Source: Elstera cyanobacteriorum
GTDB taxonomy: Bacteria; Pseudomonadota; Alphaproteobacteria; Elsterales; Elsteraceae
Direction: 5' to 3'
DNA: 64,000 nucleotides
NCBI RefSeq assembly: GCF_002251735.1
Contig: NZ_NOXS01000031.1
Coordinates: forward strand, 263,476 to 327,475
Shown here: one piece after another, positions 36,227 to 45,862 of the stretch
Layout: each line of letters starts with the position of its first letter
How positions within the stretch are numbered: the first letter of the stretch is position 1
Made by a program: the position numbers and the translations under genes
Notes under the pieces: model-generated
What the model was told of the DNA's origin: nothing
The model's database searches: none
Seen by the model: the letters and a program-made list of their open reading frames with translations, nothing else

Positions 36227-37324
36227 TTACTGCGCGCGTTGGCTGCCCGCCGTAAAGGTAAAATTGTCGAACGTGGTTTCGGCAACGCGGAACCACAGGT
36301 ACTGGTCGTCGCGGAATGCCTTCCACGGTTCGTAGATTTTTTTCCACTTCGGATTGGTTTGCGCCAATTCGTCGTAGAGCGCATAGGCGGCCTTATGCGC
36401 GGCCTGCAGGATTTCGCGCGAGAACGGACGCAGCAAGGCCCCCGACCCAATGAGCTTTTTCAACGCGATGGGATTTTGCGCGTCGTATTTGCTCATCATC
36501 GTGACCGTTGCCTCGTGGCAGGCGGCTTCCAGAATGGCCCGATACTCCTTCGGCAGGGTTTCAAGTTGCGCCTGATTGACGATGGCCGACAGATTCAATC
36601 CGCCTTCCCACCATCCCGGATAATAATAATATTTTGCGACTTTGTAGAAGCCGAGTTTTTCGTCGTCGTAAGGGCCGACCCATTCGGCGGCGTCGATCGT
36701 GCCTTTTTCCAGCGCCGGGTAAATGTCACCGCCCGGGATCTGCTGCGGCACACCGCCGAGCTTCGCCAACACCTGACCGGCCAGACCGCCGATGCGCATC
36801 TTAAGACCGGTGAGGTCGGCGGGGGTTTTGATTTCCTTGCGGTACCAGCCGCCCATCTGGGCACCGGTCTGGCCCGCCGAGAAGCTGACGATGTTATAGT
36901 CCTTCAGGAAATCCGCTATCAGCGCATTCCCGCCGCCCTGGTTCAGCCACGCCAAGTGCTGGCGGGTATTCAGACCGAAGGGGATGGTCGATTCGAAGGC
37001 GAAGGTCGGGTCTTTCCCGACGTAGTAATACATGGCGGTATGGCCCATCTCGACCGTCCCGGCCTGCACCGCATCCAGCACCTGAAGGCCCGGAACGATT
37101 TCCCCGGCGGCGAAAACGCGGATCTGGAACTTGCCCCCGGTTGCGGCGGAGACCCGTTGGGCGATGGTTTCGGCGCCGCCATAAATGGTATCGAGGCTCT
37201 TCGGGAAGCTCGACGCCAGGCGCCATTTAATTTCGGGTTGGGATTGGGCAATTGCCGGGGCGGCGATGGTGGTGGCGGCAGCAGCGCCCAGCCCGGCGGA
37301 TTTTAGAAACGCACGACGTTCCAT
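36227..37324 (-). CDS. TRAP transporter substrate-binding protein, TakP-like
   Basis: Periplasmic TRAP binding protein of 365 residues. The leader ERRAFLKSAGLGAAAATTI with AIAQS is a twin-arginine signal. The mature protein opens with EIKWRLASSFPKSLDTIYGG and contains RIGGLAGQVLAKLGGVPQQ, where the conserved TRAP arginine binds carboxylates, and AAEWVGPYDDEKLGFYKVA. These are features of the TakP subgroup that binds pyruvate and other 2-oxo acids as a dimer. The first ATG (37330) lies almost on the GAGG site; the ATG at 37324 has better spacing (8 bases) and was chosen. Confidence 0.9.
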   Translation of the reverse strand: MERRAFLKSAGLGAAAATTIAAPAIAQSQPEIKWRLASSFPKSLDTIYGGAETIAQRVSAATGGKFQIRVFAAGEIVPGLQVLDAVQAGTVEMGHTAMYYYVGKDPTFAFESTIPFGLNTRQHLAWLNQGGGNALIADFLKDYNIVSFSAGQTGAQMGGWYRKEIKTPADLTGLKMRIGGLAGQVLAKLGGVPQQIPGGDIYPALEKGTIDAAEWVGPYDDEKLGFYKVAKYYYYPGWWEGGLNLSAIVNQAQLETLPKEYRAILEAACHEATVTMMSKYDAQNPIALKKLIGSGALLRPFSREILQAAHKAAYALYDELAQTNPKWKKIYEPWKAFRDDQYLWFRVAETTFDNFTFTAGSQRAQ

Positions 37325-37494
37325 AATCATTCCCTCAGCCTAAGGTCGGCCTTACGGGAAGCGGTCTGTTCGTGGCGAACCGAACGGTATGCCCCTCCCC
37401 CTAGGTGCCGACGATTTTTATGATTGTGTCGGTTCGTAGGCGGGAAGATAGGCTTCCGCTCTGAAAGCGGGAGAGCTACCTTCGTAGGGGGCGC

Positions 37495-37506
37495 GTAGCG
37501 CGCTAC
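37495..37506. promoter_or_regulatory. 12-bp perfect palindrome before the hybrid kinase gene
   Basis: GTAGCGCGCTAC is fully self-complementary and ends 19 bases before the GTG of the kinase gene. The 200-base divergent spacer also has CCGAC/GTCGG arms around an AT-rich core at about 37408-37432. Either could be a binding site controlling the kinase and TRAP operons. Confidence 0.35.
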
Positions 37507-37525
37507 AGAAAGGGTTTGGCGGCGG

Positions 37526-40500
37526 GTGCAAGGCTGGGTGGTCATCGCGGTTTCGGCGGCTTACATCGCGGCCTTGTTCGGCGTTGCCTGGTACGGCGAC
37601 CGGCGGGCGGAAGCCGGGCGCCCCCTGTTTCCCGGGCTGTGGCGCAGCGGCATTTTCTTCGCCCTGACGCTAACGGTCTATACGACAACCTGGAGTTTTT
37701 ATGGTTCCGTCGGGCGGGCGTCGACGGGCGGTTTCGATTTTCTGCCGATCTATGTCGGTCCAACCCTGGCGCTGCTGTTCGGGCAGCGGATGCTGCGCAA
37801 AGCGTTGACGGTGGTGAAGGCACAGAACATCACCTCCATCGCCGATTTTCTGGCGGGCCGCTACGGCAAAAGCCAGGGGTTGGCGGCACTGGTCACGCTG
37901 ACGGCGTTAATCAGCGTTCTGCCCTATATCGCCCTGCAACTCAAAGCGCTGGCCAGCAGTTTCGACGGTTTGACCGGGCAGGGTGCCTTGCCGTCCGATC
38001 CGATTTGGTCCGATACCGCCTTTGCCGTCACCTTGGCGACGGCGGCTTTCGCCATTCTCTTCGGCGTGCGCCATATCCACGCGCGGGAGCATCATCGCGG
38101 GCTGATGCTCGCCATCGTTTTTGAAAGCCTCGTGAAGCTGGCGGCCTTTATCGCGGTGGGCGTGTTTATCATGCTCGGGCTGCCGGAAGGGCCGGTGGAA
38201 CTGTTCCAGATCGCCGCCCGCCAGCCGGAACTGATGCGCCTGCTCGATCTCGATTTGCTGGCGCCGACCTGGATCAGCAATACGCTGATCGCTTTTTTTG
38301 CCTTTTTCTGCCTACCGCATAAATTCCACGTGTTGATGGTGGAAAATGAGGACCGTCGGCATCTGCGCCCGGCGGCGCTGATTTTTCCAGCCTATTTATT
38401 GATCCTCTCGATCTTCATCGTGCCCATCGCGCTTTCGGGTCTCATGCTGGTGGGGCAGGGGACGCTGAACCCCGATAGTTTCGTGTTATCGCTGCCCCTG
38501 CGCCTGGGCGCGCCGGAAGTGGCGCTGATCGCCTTTATCGGCGGCCTGTCGGCGGGGACCGGCATGCTGATCATGACCGTGGTCGCCCTGGCGACAATGG
38601 TCTGTAACGATGTGGTGATGCCGCTGCTGCTGCGCCGCCGGGGGTTTCGCCAGGAACGCGATCTGGCGGGCGTGCTGCTGTTCATCCGCCGCGCCGCGAT
38701 TATTGGGATTCTGCTGCTGGCCTATCTCACCTATCGGCTGATCGGCGAGAATTATGCGCTGACCACCATCGGCTTGCTGGCCTTCGTGGCGGTCGCGCAG
38801 TTCGGCCCAGCCTTTCTGGGGGCGCTCTATTGGCGGCGGGCCACGCGCTTGGGGGCGATTGCCGGGATCGGCGCGGGGATGCTGGTCTGGGTTTATACGA
38901 TGCTGCTGCCCGCAACCGTCATTCTGCGCCGCATGGAAATCGAGTTTTTGCAGAAGGGGCCGTTTGGGCTGGAGTGGCTGTCGGCCCATGCGCTGTTTGG
39001 CATGGGCGGGCTGGATGCGATTTCCCACGCAACGCTGTGGAGCCTGCTGGCGAATATCCTGTTCTACGTCGGCGGCTCGCTGCTCTCCCGCCCCTCGGCG
39101 GTAGAGCGGGCGCAGGCCGCGGCCTATGTCGATGCCGACCCGCAGCCGGCGACCCTAGGGCCGCGCGGCTGGTCGGCGCTGACGCGGCTGGAGGAGCTGC
39201 GCAGTATCGCCGCGCGCTATTTGGGGGAGGAGGCGGGGGGCGGGGCCTTCGACCGGTTCGTTGCCGGGCGAACCGCCCAGGCCGGGCCGGTGTACCGCGA
39301 CGGGGTGGCCGACCTCGACGCGGTGCGCTTTACCGAACATCTCTTGGCGGGGGCCATCGGCTCGGCTTCCGCCCGCGTGGTGCTGGCCGCCTCGCTGAAG
39401 CGGCGCAGCCTGTCGCGCGGGGCGGCGCGGCAGATGCTCGATCAAGCGTCGGAAGTCATCCGCACCCAAGCCGATCTGTTGCGCGGTACCATCGATAGCG
39501 TCAGCCAGGGCATCTGCGTCCTTGATACCGATCTGACGATTTTGATGTGGAACCGCCGCTTTCTCGATCTCTTGGATTTTCCCCCCGGCCTCGTCCGGGT
39601 TGGCGTGCCGCTGGCCGAATTGGTGCGCTATAACGCCGCCCGCAGCGATTACGCGGCGGGGGATGTCGATGCCCTGCTGGTCAACCGTTTTGATGCGATC
39701 ACCGACTGGCCCTATCGCCACGAACGCACCCGCCCCGATGGCACCGTCATCGAAATGCTGACCAACGTCATGCCGGGCGGCGGCTATGTGACGACCTATA
39801 CCGATGTGACCGAGCGGCATCTGGCGGCGGCGCGGCTTCAGGAAATCAATGAAAATCTGGAAGCGCGGGTGCGCGACCGGACGGAGGCGCTAGAGGCGGC
39901 AAAAGCGGAAGCGGAACGGGCCAATTCCTCTAAAACCCGCTTTCTCGCCGCCGCCAGCCACGATCTGATGCAGCCGCTGAATGCCGCGCGGCTTTTTTCG
40001 ACGGCACTGTCGGATCGGCTGTCAGAAGGGAATATTGCCGCCGCGCGCGATATGGTGCGGCATATCGGGGCGTCGTTGCGCTCGGTCGAACAATTGCTGT
40101 CAGCGCTGCTCGACATTTCCGCGCTCGAAGCCGGGGCGATGCGGGCACAGAAGCGCGATTTCGCCCTGGGGCCGCTGCTGGAACGGCTTGCGATGGAAGT
40201 GGCGACCCAGGCGGCCCAGCGCCCGGCCCATCGACCCTTAAGGGTGCGCTTTGTGCCAACGTCGGTGCGGGTGCAGACCGACCCCGATCTGCTGCGCCGG
40301 ATCGTCCAGAATTTTCTGACCAATGCCGTGCGCTACACGCCGCGCGGCACGGTCTTATTGGGCTGCCGCGTGCAGCGCGACACGGTGCGGATCGAGGTTT
40401 GGGATACCGGCCCCGGAATTCCCGAGGACCGGCAGCAGGAGATTTTCGAGGAATTTCGCCGCCTCAGCCCTGGCGGGGAGGATGGGCATACCGGCCTTGG

Positions 40501-41044
40501 TCTGGGGCTTGCGATTGTGGACCGGATCGCGCGCGGTCTCGGTCATCCCGTCGATGTTCGGTCGGTGCCCGGGAAGGGGGCCTGCTTTGCCGTAACGGTG
40601 CCGCGCGCGCTGACCCCGACCCCGCCGCAAGCCTCGCCCGTTCCCGTGGCGGCGCCGGTCTTCGCGGGTCTTGATATTCTCTGTCTCGATAATGATGCGG
40701 CAATCCTCGCAGGGATGCAGGCGCTGCTGGAGGGGTGGGGCTGCCGCGTGCGGCTGGCGGCGACGCCCAATGCGGCCCGGCAAGCTTTAGCCGAAGCCGT
40801 TCCCGCGCTTCTGATCGCCGATTATCATCTGGAAGCCGAGGTCGATGGCCTGGCGTTCTTGATCGAATCCGCCGCGCCCGATCATGCTCGGCTGCTGCTG
40901 ACCGCCGACCGGTCCGAAGATTTACGCCGCCGCGCCCGCGCCGCCGGGGTGCCGCTTTTGTATAAGCCCTTGCGCCCGGCAGCGCTGCGCAGTTATCTCA
41001 GCAGTCTCACGCTCAGCCTGCCTGCGGAGGAAGACGCCGAGTGA
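37526..41044 (+). CDS. Hybrid sensor histidine kinase with sodium:solute symporter domain
   Basis: A 1172-residue protein. The first ~500 residues form a solute:sodium symporter-like domain with about 13 membrane helices (TTWSFYGSVGRASTGGFDF; FFCLPHKFHVLMVEN). Then a linker, a PAS domain (about 645-770, QGICVLDTDLTILMWNRRF), a coiled coil, the dimerisation domain with histidine in ASHDLMQPLNAARLF (about 811), a HATPase domain with DTGPGIPEDRQ and GLGLGLAIV, and a C-terminal receiver with aspartate in LIADYHLE (about 1098). This is the CbrA-like arrangement in which transport is coupled to signalling. It diverges from the TRAP operon. The start is GTG; an upstream ribosome site is weak. Confidence 0.92.
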   Translation: MQGWVVIAVSAAYIAALFGVAWYGDRRAEAGRPLFPGLWRSGIFFALTLTVYTTTWSFYGSVGRASTGGFDFLPIYVGPTLALLFGQRMLRKALTVVKAQNITSIADFLAGRYGKSQGLAALVTLTALISVLPYIALQLKALASSFDGLTGQGALPSDPIWSDTAFAVTLATAAFAILFGVRHIHAREHHRGLMLAIVFESLVKLAAFIAVGVFIMLGLPEGPVELFQIAARQPELMRLLDLDLLAPTWISNTLIAFFAFFCLPHKFHVLMVENEDRRHLRPAALIFPAYLLILSIFIVPIALSGLMLVGQGTLNPDSFVLSLPLRLGAPEVALIAFIGGLSAGTGMLIMTVVALATMVCNDVVMPLLLRRRGFRQERDLAGVLLFIRRAAIIGILLLAYLTYRLIGENYALTTIGLLAFVAVAQFGPAFLGALYWRRATRLGAIAGIGAGMLVWVYTMLLPATVILRRMEIEFLQKGPFGLEWLSAHALFGMGGLDAISHATLWSLLANILFYVGGSLLSRPSAVERAQAAAYVDADPQPATLGPRGWSALTRLEELRSIAARYLGEEAGGGAFDRFVAGRTAQAGPVYRDGVADLDAVRFTEHLLAGAIGSASARVVLAASLKRRSLSRGAARQMLDQASEVIRTQADLLRGTIDSVSQGICVLDTDLTILMWNRRFLDLLDFPPGLVRVGVPLAELVRYNAARSDYAAGDVDALLVNRFDAITDWPYRHERTRPDGTVIEMLTNVMPGGGYVTTYTDVTERHLAAARLQEINENLEARVRDRTEALEAAKAEAERANSSKTRFLAAASHDLMQPLNAARLFSTALSDRLSEGNIAAARDMVRHIGASLRSVEQLLSALLDISALEAGAMRAQKRDFALGPLLERLAMEVATQAAQRPAHRPLRVRFVPTSVRVQTDPDLLRRIVQNFLTNAVRYTPRGTVLLGCRVQRDTVRIEVWDTGPGIPEDRQQEIFEEFRRLSPGGEDGHTGLGLGLAIVDRIARGLGHPVDVRSVPGKGACFAVTVPRALTPTPPQASPVPVAAPVFAGLDILCLDNDAAILAGMQALLEGWGCRVRLAATPNAARQALAEAVPALLIADYHLEAEVDGLAFLIESAAPDHARLLLTADRSEDLRRRARAAGVPLLYKPLRPAALRSYLSSLTLSLPAEEDAE

Positions 41045-41694
41045 CGCCCCGCTTTCTGATTGCCGACGATCATCCGCTCGTGCGCGCCGCGCTGGGGGAG
41101 ACGTTGCGCCGCCGCTGGCCAGAGGCGGAGATTCTGGAAGCGGCGGATTTCGACACGGTGACCGGGCGCCTTGCCCCTGCCGATCCAGGCGCGGCAGATA
41201 CCGAGATTGACCTGGTGTTGCTCGATCTGACCATGCCGGGCAGTCAGGGGCTAATGGGGTTGATGCTGCTCCGCTCCCACGCGCCGACGGTGCCGGTGGC
41301 GGTGGTTTCGGCTCAAGAAGACCCGGAGACGGTGCGCCGCGCCCTTTCGTTCGGGGCGGCGGCCTTCATCCCGAAATCGGCGTCGGTCGAGGGTATTCAA
41401 GACACGATTGCCGCCATCCTGCGCGGCGAGTCCCTGCCTAGCGAGCCGCCCGCCCAGGAGGCTGCGGACGACCGAGATCTCTATCAGCGCCTCGCCACCC
41501 TGTCGCCGCAGCAGTTGCGCGTGCTGGCGATGATCGGCGAAGGCAAGCTGAACAAGCAGATTTGCTTCGAACTGGGCATCGCTGAACAGACGGTGAAAGC
41601 CCACGCCAGTCAGATATTCCGCAAACTCGGCGTTGTCAGCCGCACCCAGGCGGCGCTGGTCATGAACCGGCTGGCGCCCGGGGGCGGGGTTTAG
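41041..41694 (+). CDS. LuxR-family response regulator
   Basis: A 217-residue regulator of the NarL/FixJ type. The receiver has the acidic pair in LIADDHPLVRAAL, the phosphorylation site in LVLLDLTMPGSQG (about residue 63) and the lysine in AAFIPKSAS. The C-terminal helix-turn-helix reads LSPQQLRVLAMIGEGKLNKQ then IAEQTVKAHASQIFRKLGV. The GTG start overlaps the kinase stop by four bases, so the two are one transcript and probably partners. Likely targets are the divergent TakP-type TRAP genes (inference from position). Confidence 0.93.
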   Translation: MTPRFLIADDHPLVRAALGETLRRRWPEAEILEAADFDTVTGRLAPADPGAADTEIDLVLLDLTMPGSQGLMGLMLLRSHAPTVPVAVVSAQEDPETVRRALSFGAAAFIPKSASVEGIQDTIAAILRGESLPSEPPAQEAADDRDLYQRLATLSPQQLRVLAMIGEGKLNKQICFELGIAEQTVKAHASQIFRKLGVVSRTQAALVMNRLAPGGGV

Positions 41695-41703
41695 CGTTTT
41701 GGC

Positions 41704-42291
41704 TTAGCGCTTCGGTGGCAGGCTTTGCAGGGCCGAGAGGGTGCCCTGGCTAACGGCGGCAACCGCCCGGTTTAGGGCGGTGACGGCGCCGGTGAGACCG
41801 GTGCCGCTAAAGCTCTCCCGCTGGCTGAAAACGGCGGCCTGCAGTTCTTTCCGGGCGTCGGTATCAAACAGGCTCCAGGTGCCTTCCAAGCTAACGTTCC
41901 GTCCAGCGGGGTCGATGTCAAGGCGGGTGACGGTCAGGAATAATTCGTAATCCGGCGCGGCGCCCGGTCGGTCGGCGGGGGTCAGCGGCACCGGGCGCCC
42001 GAGGGCGCGGGTCAGATTATCCGCGACCCCGCGCGCGAGCGTCAGCGGCAGCCGTTCGGCCCAGCGTTCGCCATCCACCGCTTTAACCTCATTCGGTCCC
42101 GTCCGCACGATCAACTCGGGCCGGTCGAGATACTCCGGCACCTGCGCCGGGGCGACGGCGAGGGAAACGCGGGTTAGGCTTGCCGCCGTTGGCACAACCG
42201 GGTCCAGCACATAGAGTTTCGGCGCCGGCTCCGGCGTAAGGCAGCCGGTTAGGGCAGGGGCGAGCAGCAGCAAGGGCAGCAGGCGGCGCAT
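41704..42291 (-). CDS. ABC-type transport auxiliary lipoprotein (PqiC/YmbA-like)
   Basis: A 195-residue lipoprotein. The signal peptide ends with the lipobox LTGC at about residues 14-17, and the mature part starts near APKLYVLDPVVP, as in PqiC/YmbA-type partners of MCE proteins. It is probably attached to the inner leaflet of the outer membrane, where it could receive lipids from the MCE ring. Its start overlaps the MCE gene stop by one base. It converges with the LuxR-type regulator only 9 bases away, with no terminator seen between them. Confidence 0.85.
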   Translation of the reverse strand: MRRLLPLLLLAPALTGCLTPEPAPKLYVLDPVVPTAASLTRVSLAVAPAQVPEYLDRPELIVRTGPNEVKAVDGERWAERLPLTLARGVADNLTRALGRPVPLTPADRPGAAPDYELFLTVTRLDIDPAGRNVSLEGTWSLFDTDARKELQAAVFSQRESFSGTGLTGAVTALNRAVAAVSQGTLSALQSLPPKR

Positions 42292-43313
42292 CAGCGTTTT
42301 CCGACGATCAGGGCATTGGGGTTACGCTCCAACTGTTCGGCAAAGCCGCGCAGGGAGCGGGTGACGTAATTAAGGTTGCGCAAAATCTGTTCAAGATCGG
42401 CGCGCTGGGCCGAGGCTGGGCCGATCAACCCATTGGCCGATTGGAGGGTTTGATCGAGCGATTTCAGCACACCGCTGGTCTGTGCGGTCAGGGCCAGAAG
42501 CTGCTTATCGGCATCCTGCGCCAGTTTGCGTGAATCGCCCATCAGGCCCGACACCTCGGTCTGGGTGGCCTTGGTGACCTGCTGGATGGTTTGCAGCGTG
42601 GTCCGCGCTTCGGTCAAGGTCGCCTGCAACGATTGGCTGATCGGGCCGATGGCGTCGCGGGCAGCGGTGGCGGTCTGTTCCAACGCTTCGGCACTGCGGG
42701 CGGTATTGGTGATGACGCTTTTGATTTCCGGCGAGGTCAGCAACTCGTTCAGGTTCGTCAGCAGCGCGAGCGCGGTGCCCGCCAAATCCTGCAAGGGCAG
42801 GGCGCCCACGGTTTCCAGCAGCGAATCGAAGCTGGACCGCATCGTCGGAATTTCCATCATCTGCCCTTCGATGAAGGGCGGCGGCGGCGGGGCGGCGGGG
42901 AAGAAATCGAGGTTGACCGACACAAGCCCGGTCACGAAGCTCTGCACTTGCAATTGTGCGCGCAGGCCTTTAGCGACGGCATCGTGCAGATTTTCGGCGA
43001 TGGTCTGCGACACAGGACCGTCGAAGGAAATCTTGTCCCGGTCGATTTCCAGTTCCACCGGAATGCGCGCGGCATAGGTGCCGGGGGTGAGTTGCAGTTG
43101 AATACTGCGCACCTGACCAATGCGCACGCCCCGGAAGGTGACGGCGGCGCCGATGTTGAGGCCGCTGACCGACCCATCAAACCGCGCGATGGCGATTTCC
43201 TTGGTGTCCTTTTGGAACAGGCCAGAGCCAAAGGCCACCAGCCCGCCTAAGGCCAGCACCAGCGCCCCTAAGACGAAGCCACCGATAACGACTGGATTGG
43301 CGCGTTTACTCAT
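42291..43313 (-). CDS. MCE domain lipid-transport protein, MlaD-like
   Basis: A 340-residue protein: membrane helix (about 9-29), MCE domain (about 38-120, with FDGSVSGLNIGAAVTFRGVRIGQV), then a long helical region (about 190-330) as in the larger MlaD/PqiB relatives that form rings or tunnels. It would carry lipids across the periplasm. With the MlaE-like permease, MlaF-like ATPase and lipoprotein it completes an MCE transporter. A chemoreceptor gene lies between it and the ATPase gene, 26 bases upstream. Confidence 0.9.
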   Translation of the reverse strand: MSKRANPVVIGGFVLGALVLALGGLVAFGSGLFQKDTKEIAIARFDGSVSGLNIGAAVTFRGVRIGQVRSIQLQLTPGTYAARIPVELEIDRDKISFDGPVSQTIAENLHDAVAKGLRAQLQVQSFVTGLVSVNLDFFPAAPPPPPFIEGQMMEIPTMRSSFDSLLETVGALPLQDLAGTALALLTNLNELLTSPEIKSVITNTARSAEALEQTATAARDAIGPISQSLQATLTEARTTLQTIQQVTKATQTEVSGLMGDSRKLAQDADKQLLALTAQTSGVLKSLDQTLQSANGLIGPASAQRADLEQILRNLNYVTRSLRGFAEQLERNPNALIVGKR

Positions 43314-43339
43314 TGTTTCAAGTTTTCCCGTTGGGGTGT

Positions 43340-45022
43340 CTAAGCTCGCCGCAAGCTGCTGAAGAAGCCATCGACCTGACCGCGCAAGGTTTCGGCCTGT
43401 TGGAACAACTCATGCGCCGCCCGCCGCACGTCGGCCGCATCCGTGCCCGTTGCGGCAGCGGATTGATTGATCCGATCAACCGTTTCCAGCACTTTCTGGG
43501 TTCCCTGAGCGGCGTTTTCGGAACTGCGAACAATCTGCTGCGTTGCCATGCTCTGTTCGTCAATCGCGCTGGCGATCGCGTTGGCGCTATCATTAACCGA
43601 TGTGATCGTTCCAGCGATTTCTTGGATACCCGCTAAGGTTTCCTGAGTGGCCTCTTGGATCGCCGCAATTTGTTGGCTGATTTCTTCTGTAGATTTTGCC
43701 GTTTGACTGGCAAGGTTTTTGACCTCCGTCGCAACGACAGCAAAACCTTTACCGGCTTCCCCGGCGCGGGCCGCTTCGATGGTGGCGTTCAACGCTAAAA
43801 GATTGGTTTGGCTGGCAATATCGGTGATCAGTTTCACGACATCGCCGATTTGTTGCGTGCGGTCGGCGAGGCCCTGCATTGTGCCCTTAGTGCGGCTTGC
43901 CTGGGTCATGGCGTCGCTGGCGACCTTGGTTGAGTGTAAGACCTGTTGGCGGATTTCATCGACCAGCGTCAAAAGATCGCGCGCCGCCCCGGCAACCTTT
44001 TCGACATTCTGGGTGGCCTCGCCCGAGGCGCTCGCTACGGTGCCCGATTGCCGCGTGGTTTCATCGGCAGAGGTCGCAAGGCTTTGGGCCGTTTTTTCGA
44101 GCAGGGCCGACGCTTGGCTGATCCGGCCAAGGGCGGTCGTGGTTTGGGCGTCGAAAGCGACAACATTTTCTTCCAGCTTGGCCCGCTTGGTCAGTTGCCG
44201 CTCCGCCTCCTCCCGCGCTTGACGGTCGAAGAGGCGCGCCTGTTTGGCGGTTTCGGCATAGGCCATGAAGGCGTTGGCCAGAACCCCCACCTCGTCCCGG
44301 CGCTGGGCCGTCGCCGGATCGACGCTTCCGTCAACGACTGCGGGCTCGGTCCCAGCGGTCGTGCTGGCCATACCGCGCGCGATTTGAGTAAGCGGTTTGG
44401 CGATCAACCGATGCGCCATTAGAATAGCCAACCCCAAAGATACGGTAAGGCCAACGATGGCTAATCCAAATAGATCCCGTCGCGTATCGGTATAAAGCTC
44501 GTTCCCTCGAACGATATTATCGCCAAATTTTTTGAAGTTCGGTTCCTGGATCAGCGCAACTTGCGCCGGTAGGCTTTGTACAAGTTTGCGAATAGTATTA
44601 AGCCGCGCAGCGTCATGGGCCGTCATTAAAGCCTGGGTTTCGGTTTTAAACTGCGTGAATATTCCGTCGATGGCTTTCAGCGGGGCGGCGGATTGCGGGG
44701 TGACAACTGCGGCTTTCAGGGCGTCCAGGGATGCGCTCGCCTTCTCCAAATCTTTTCCGATTTGCGTGATCAGGGCGGGCCGTTCGGCGGCCGGGATGCC
44801 AGCGGCATTTTCCAAATGCTGCGCCGTTATCAACACATCGACCATCACCACGTCGGCGGTATGAACCTCGGTCGTTGCAATAAGAAGTTCATCAACGACG
44901 GTTGGAATAGCGCCAACGCGAATGACCCCGAGCGTCGCGACGGCAATCGTCGCAAAGCTAATCAAAATAAATGTAACGCAGAGCTTCCAAATCAGGGGAA
45001 GGTTCTCGATTAGCCGTATCAT
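43340..45022 (-). CDS. Methyl-accepting chemotaxis protein within the MCE operon
   Basis: A 560-residue chemoreceptor: membrane helix 1 (about 12-34), a four-helix-type periplasmic domain (about 40-185), membrane helix 2 (about 187-207), HAMP, and a signalling domain with [15 protein letters not shown] near residue 410 and [12 protein letters not shown]. It is read in the same direction as the flanking MCE genes, 85 bases after the ATPase gene and 26 bases before the MlaD-like gene. Base composition looks less GC-rich than the neighbours, suggesting insertion into a pre-existing operon (visual impression). Its ligand is unknown. Confidence 0.92.
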   Translation of the reverse strand: MIRLIENLPLIWKLCVTFILISFATIAVATLGVIRVGAIPTVVDELLIATTEVHTADVVMVDVLITAQHLENAAGIPAAERPALITQIGKDLEKASASLDALKAAVVTPQSAAPLKAIDGIFTQFKTETQALMTAHDAARLNTIRKLVQSLPAQVALIQEPNFKKFGDNIVRGNELYTDTRRDLFGLAIVGLTVSLGLAILMAHRLIAKPLTQIARGMASTTAGTEPAVVDGSVDPATAQRRDEVGVLANAFMAYAETAKQARLFDRQAREEAERQLTKRAKLEENVVAFDAQTTTALGRISQASALLEKTAQSLATSADETTRQSGTVASASGEATQNVEKVAGAARDLLTLVDEIRQQVLHSTKVASDAMTQASRTKGTMQGLADRTQQIGDVVKLITDIASQTNLLALNATIEAARAGEAGKGFAVVATEVKNLASQTAKSTEEISQQIAAIQEATQETLAGIQEIAGTITSVNDSANAIASAIDEQSMATQQIVRSSENAAQGTQKVLETVDRINQSAAATGTDAADVRRAAHELFQQAETLRGQVDGFFSSLRRA

Positions 45023-45107
45023 TGCAGCGCTCTCATTCCCGGGGGCTTGGGTTAAGCATTTCTAACACAGAGCCGGTATTTTTTCCGAGATGTTAATCTT
45101 TACCGCG

Positions 45108-45860
45108 TCACGCGGTTTCCGCCCCGCGTCTCAGAAAGGCCTGCACTTGCGGGCTTTGACAGTCCGTCAAAAGCTGACGCGGGGCGCCGTGGGCAATGGG
45201 GGTGCGCGTTTCGGCATCGAGGAAGATTGAATTGTCTGCGATGGCAAAAATGCTAGCAAGTTCGTGGGTGACGACAATGATCGTTGCCCCCAGCGAATCG
45301 CGCAGTTCCAAGATAAGATCATCGAGCCGTTTGGAACTCACGGGATCAAGCCCCGCCGAAGGTTCGTCGAAGAATAGAATATCGGGATCGAGCGCGATGG
45401 CCCGCGCCAGCCCAGCGCGTTTGCGCATCCCGCCCGAAATCTCCGACGGCATATAATCTTCAAACCCGCGCAGCCCGACCAGGGCGAGCTTGAGCGCCAC
45501 CAATTCTTCGATTTCAGGCTCGCTGAGCTTCGTATAGGTGCGGATCGGCAGGGCGACATTTTCCGCCAGGGTCATCGAACTCCACAGCGCGCCGCTTTGG
45601 AACAGTACGCCAAAGCGGCGGGTTAGGCTATTCCGCTCTTGCCCGATGGCCGTGCAGAGATTCTCGCCATCGTAGCGGATCGCGCCGCGCACGGGGGTAA
45701 GCAGCCCGATCATATGGCGCAGCAGGGTCGATTTCCCGCAGCCGCTGCCCCCCATGATCACGAAGATTTCCCCGGTTTGGACGGTCAGGTTGATATTCTT
45801 CTGCACGACATAGGCGTCGAAAATCATATCGAGGCCGGTCACTTCGATGCGCGGTGCCAT
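45108..45860 (-). CDS. MCE transporter ATP-binding protein, MlaF-like
   Basis: A 250-residue ATPase. Walker A is GGSGCGKST (about 37-45), the signature is ISGGMRKRAGLARAIAL, and Walker B is ILFFDEPSAGLDP. These are typical of MlaF/Ttg2A ATPases. It starts 2 bases after the permease stop, so they are coupled. It would energise the MlaE-like permease. Confidence 0.93.
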   Translation of the reverse strand: MAPRIEVTGLDMIFDAYVVQKNINLTVQTGEIFVIMGGSGCGKSTLLRHMIGLLTPVRGAIRYDGENLCTAIGQERNSLTRRFGVLFQSGALWSSMTLAENVALPIRTYTKLSEPEIEELVALKLALVGLRGFEDYMPSEISGGMRKRAGLARAIALDPDILFFDEPSAGLDPVSSKRLDDLILELRDSLGATIIVVTHELASIFAIADNSIFLDAETRTPIAHGAPRQLLTDCQSPQVQAFLRRGAETA

Positions 45861-45862
45861 GC

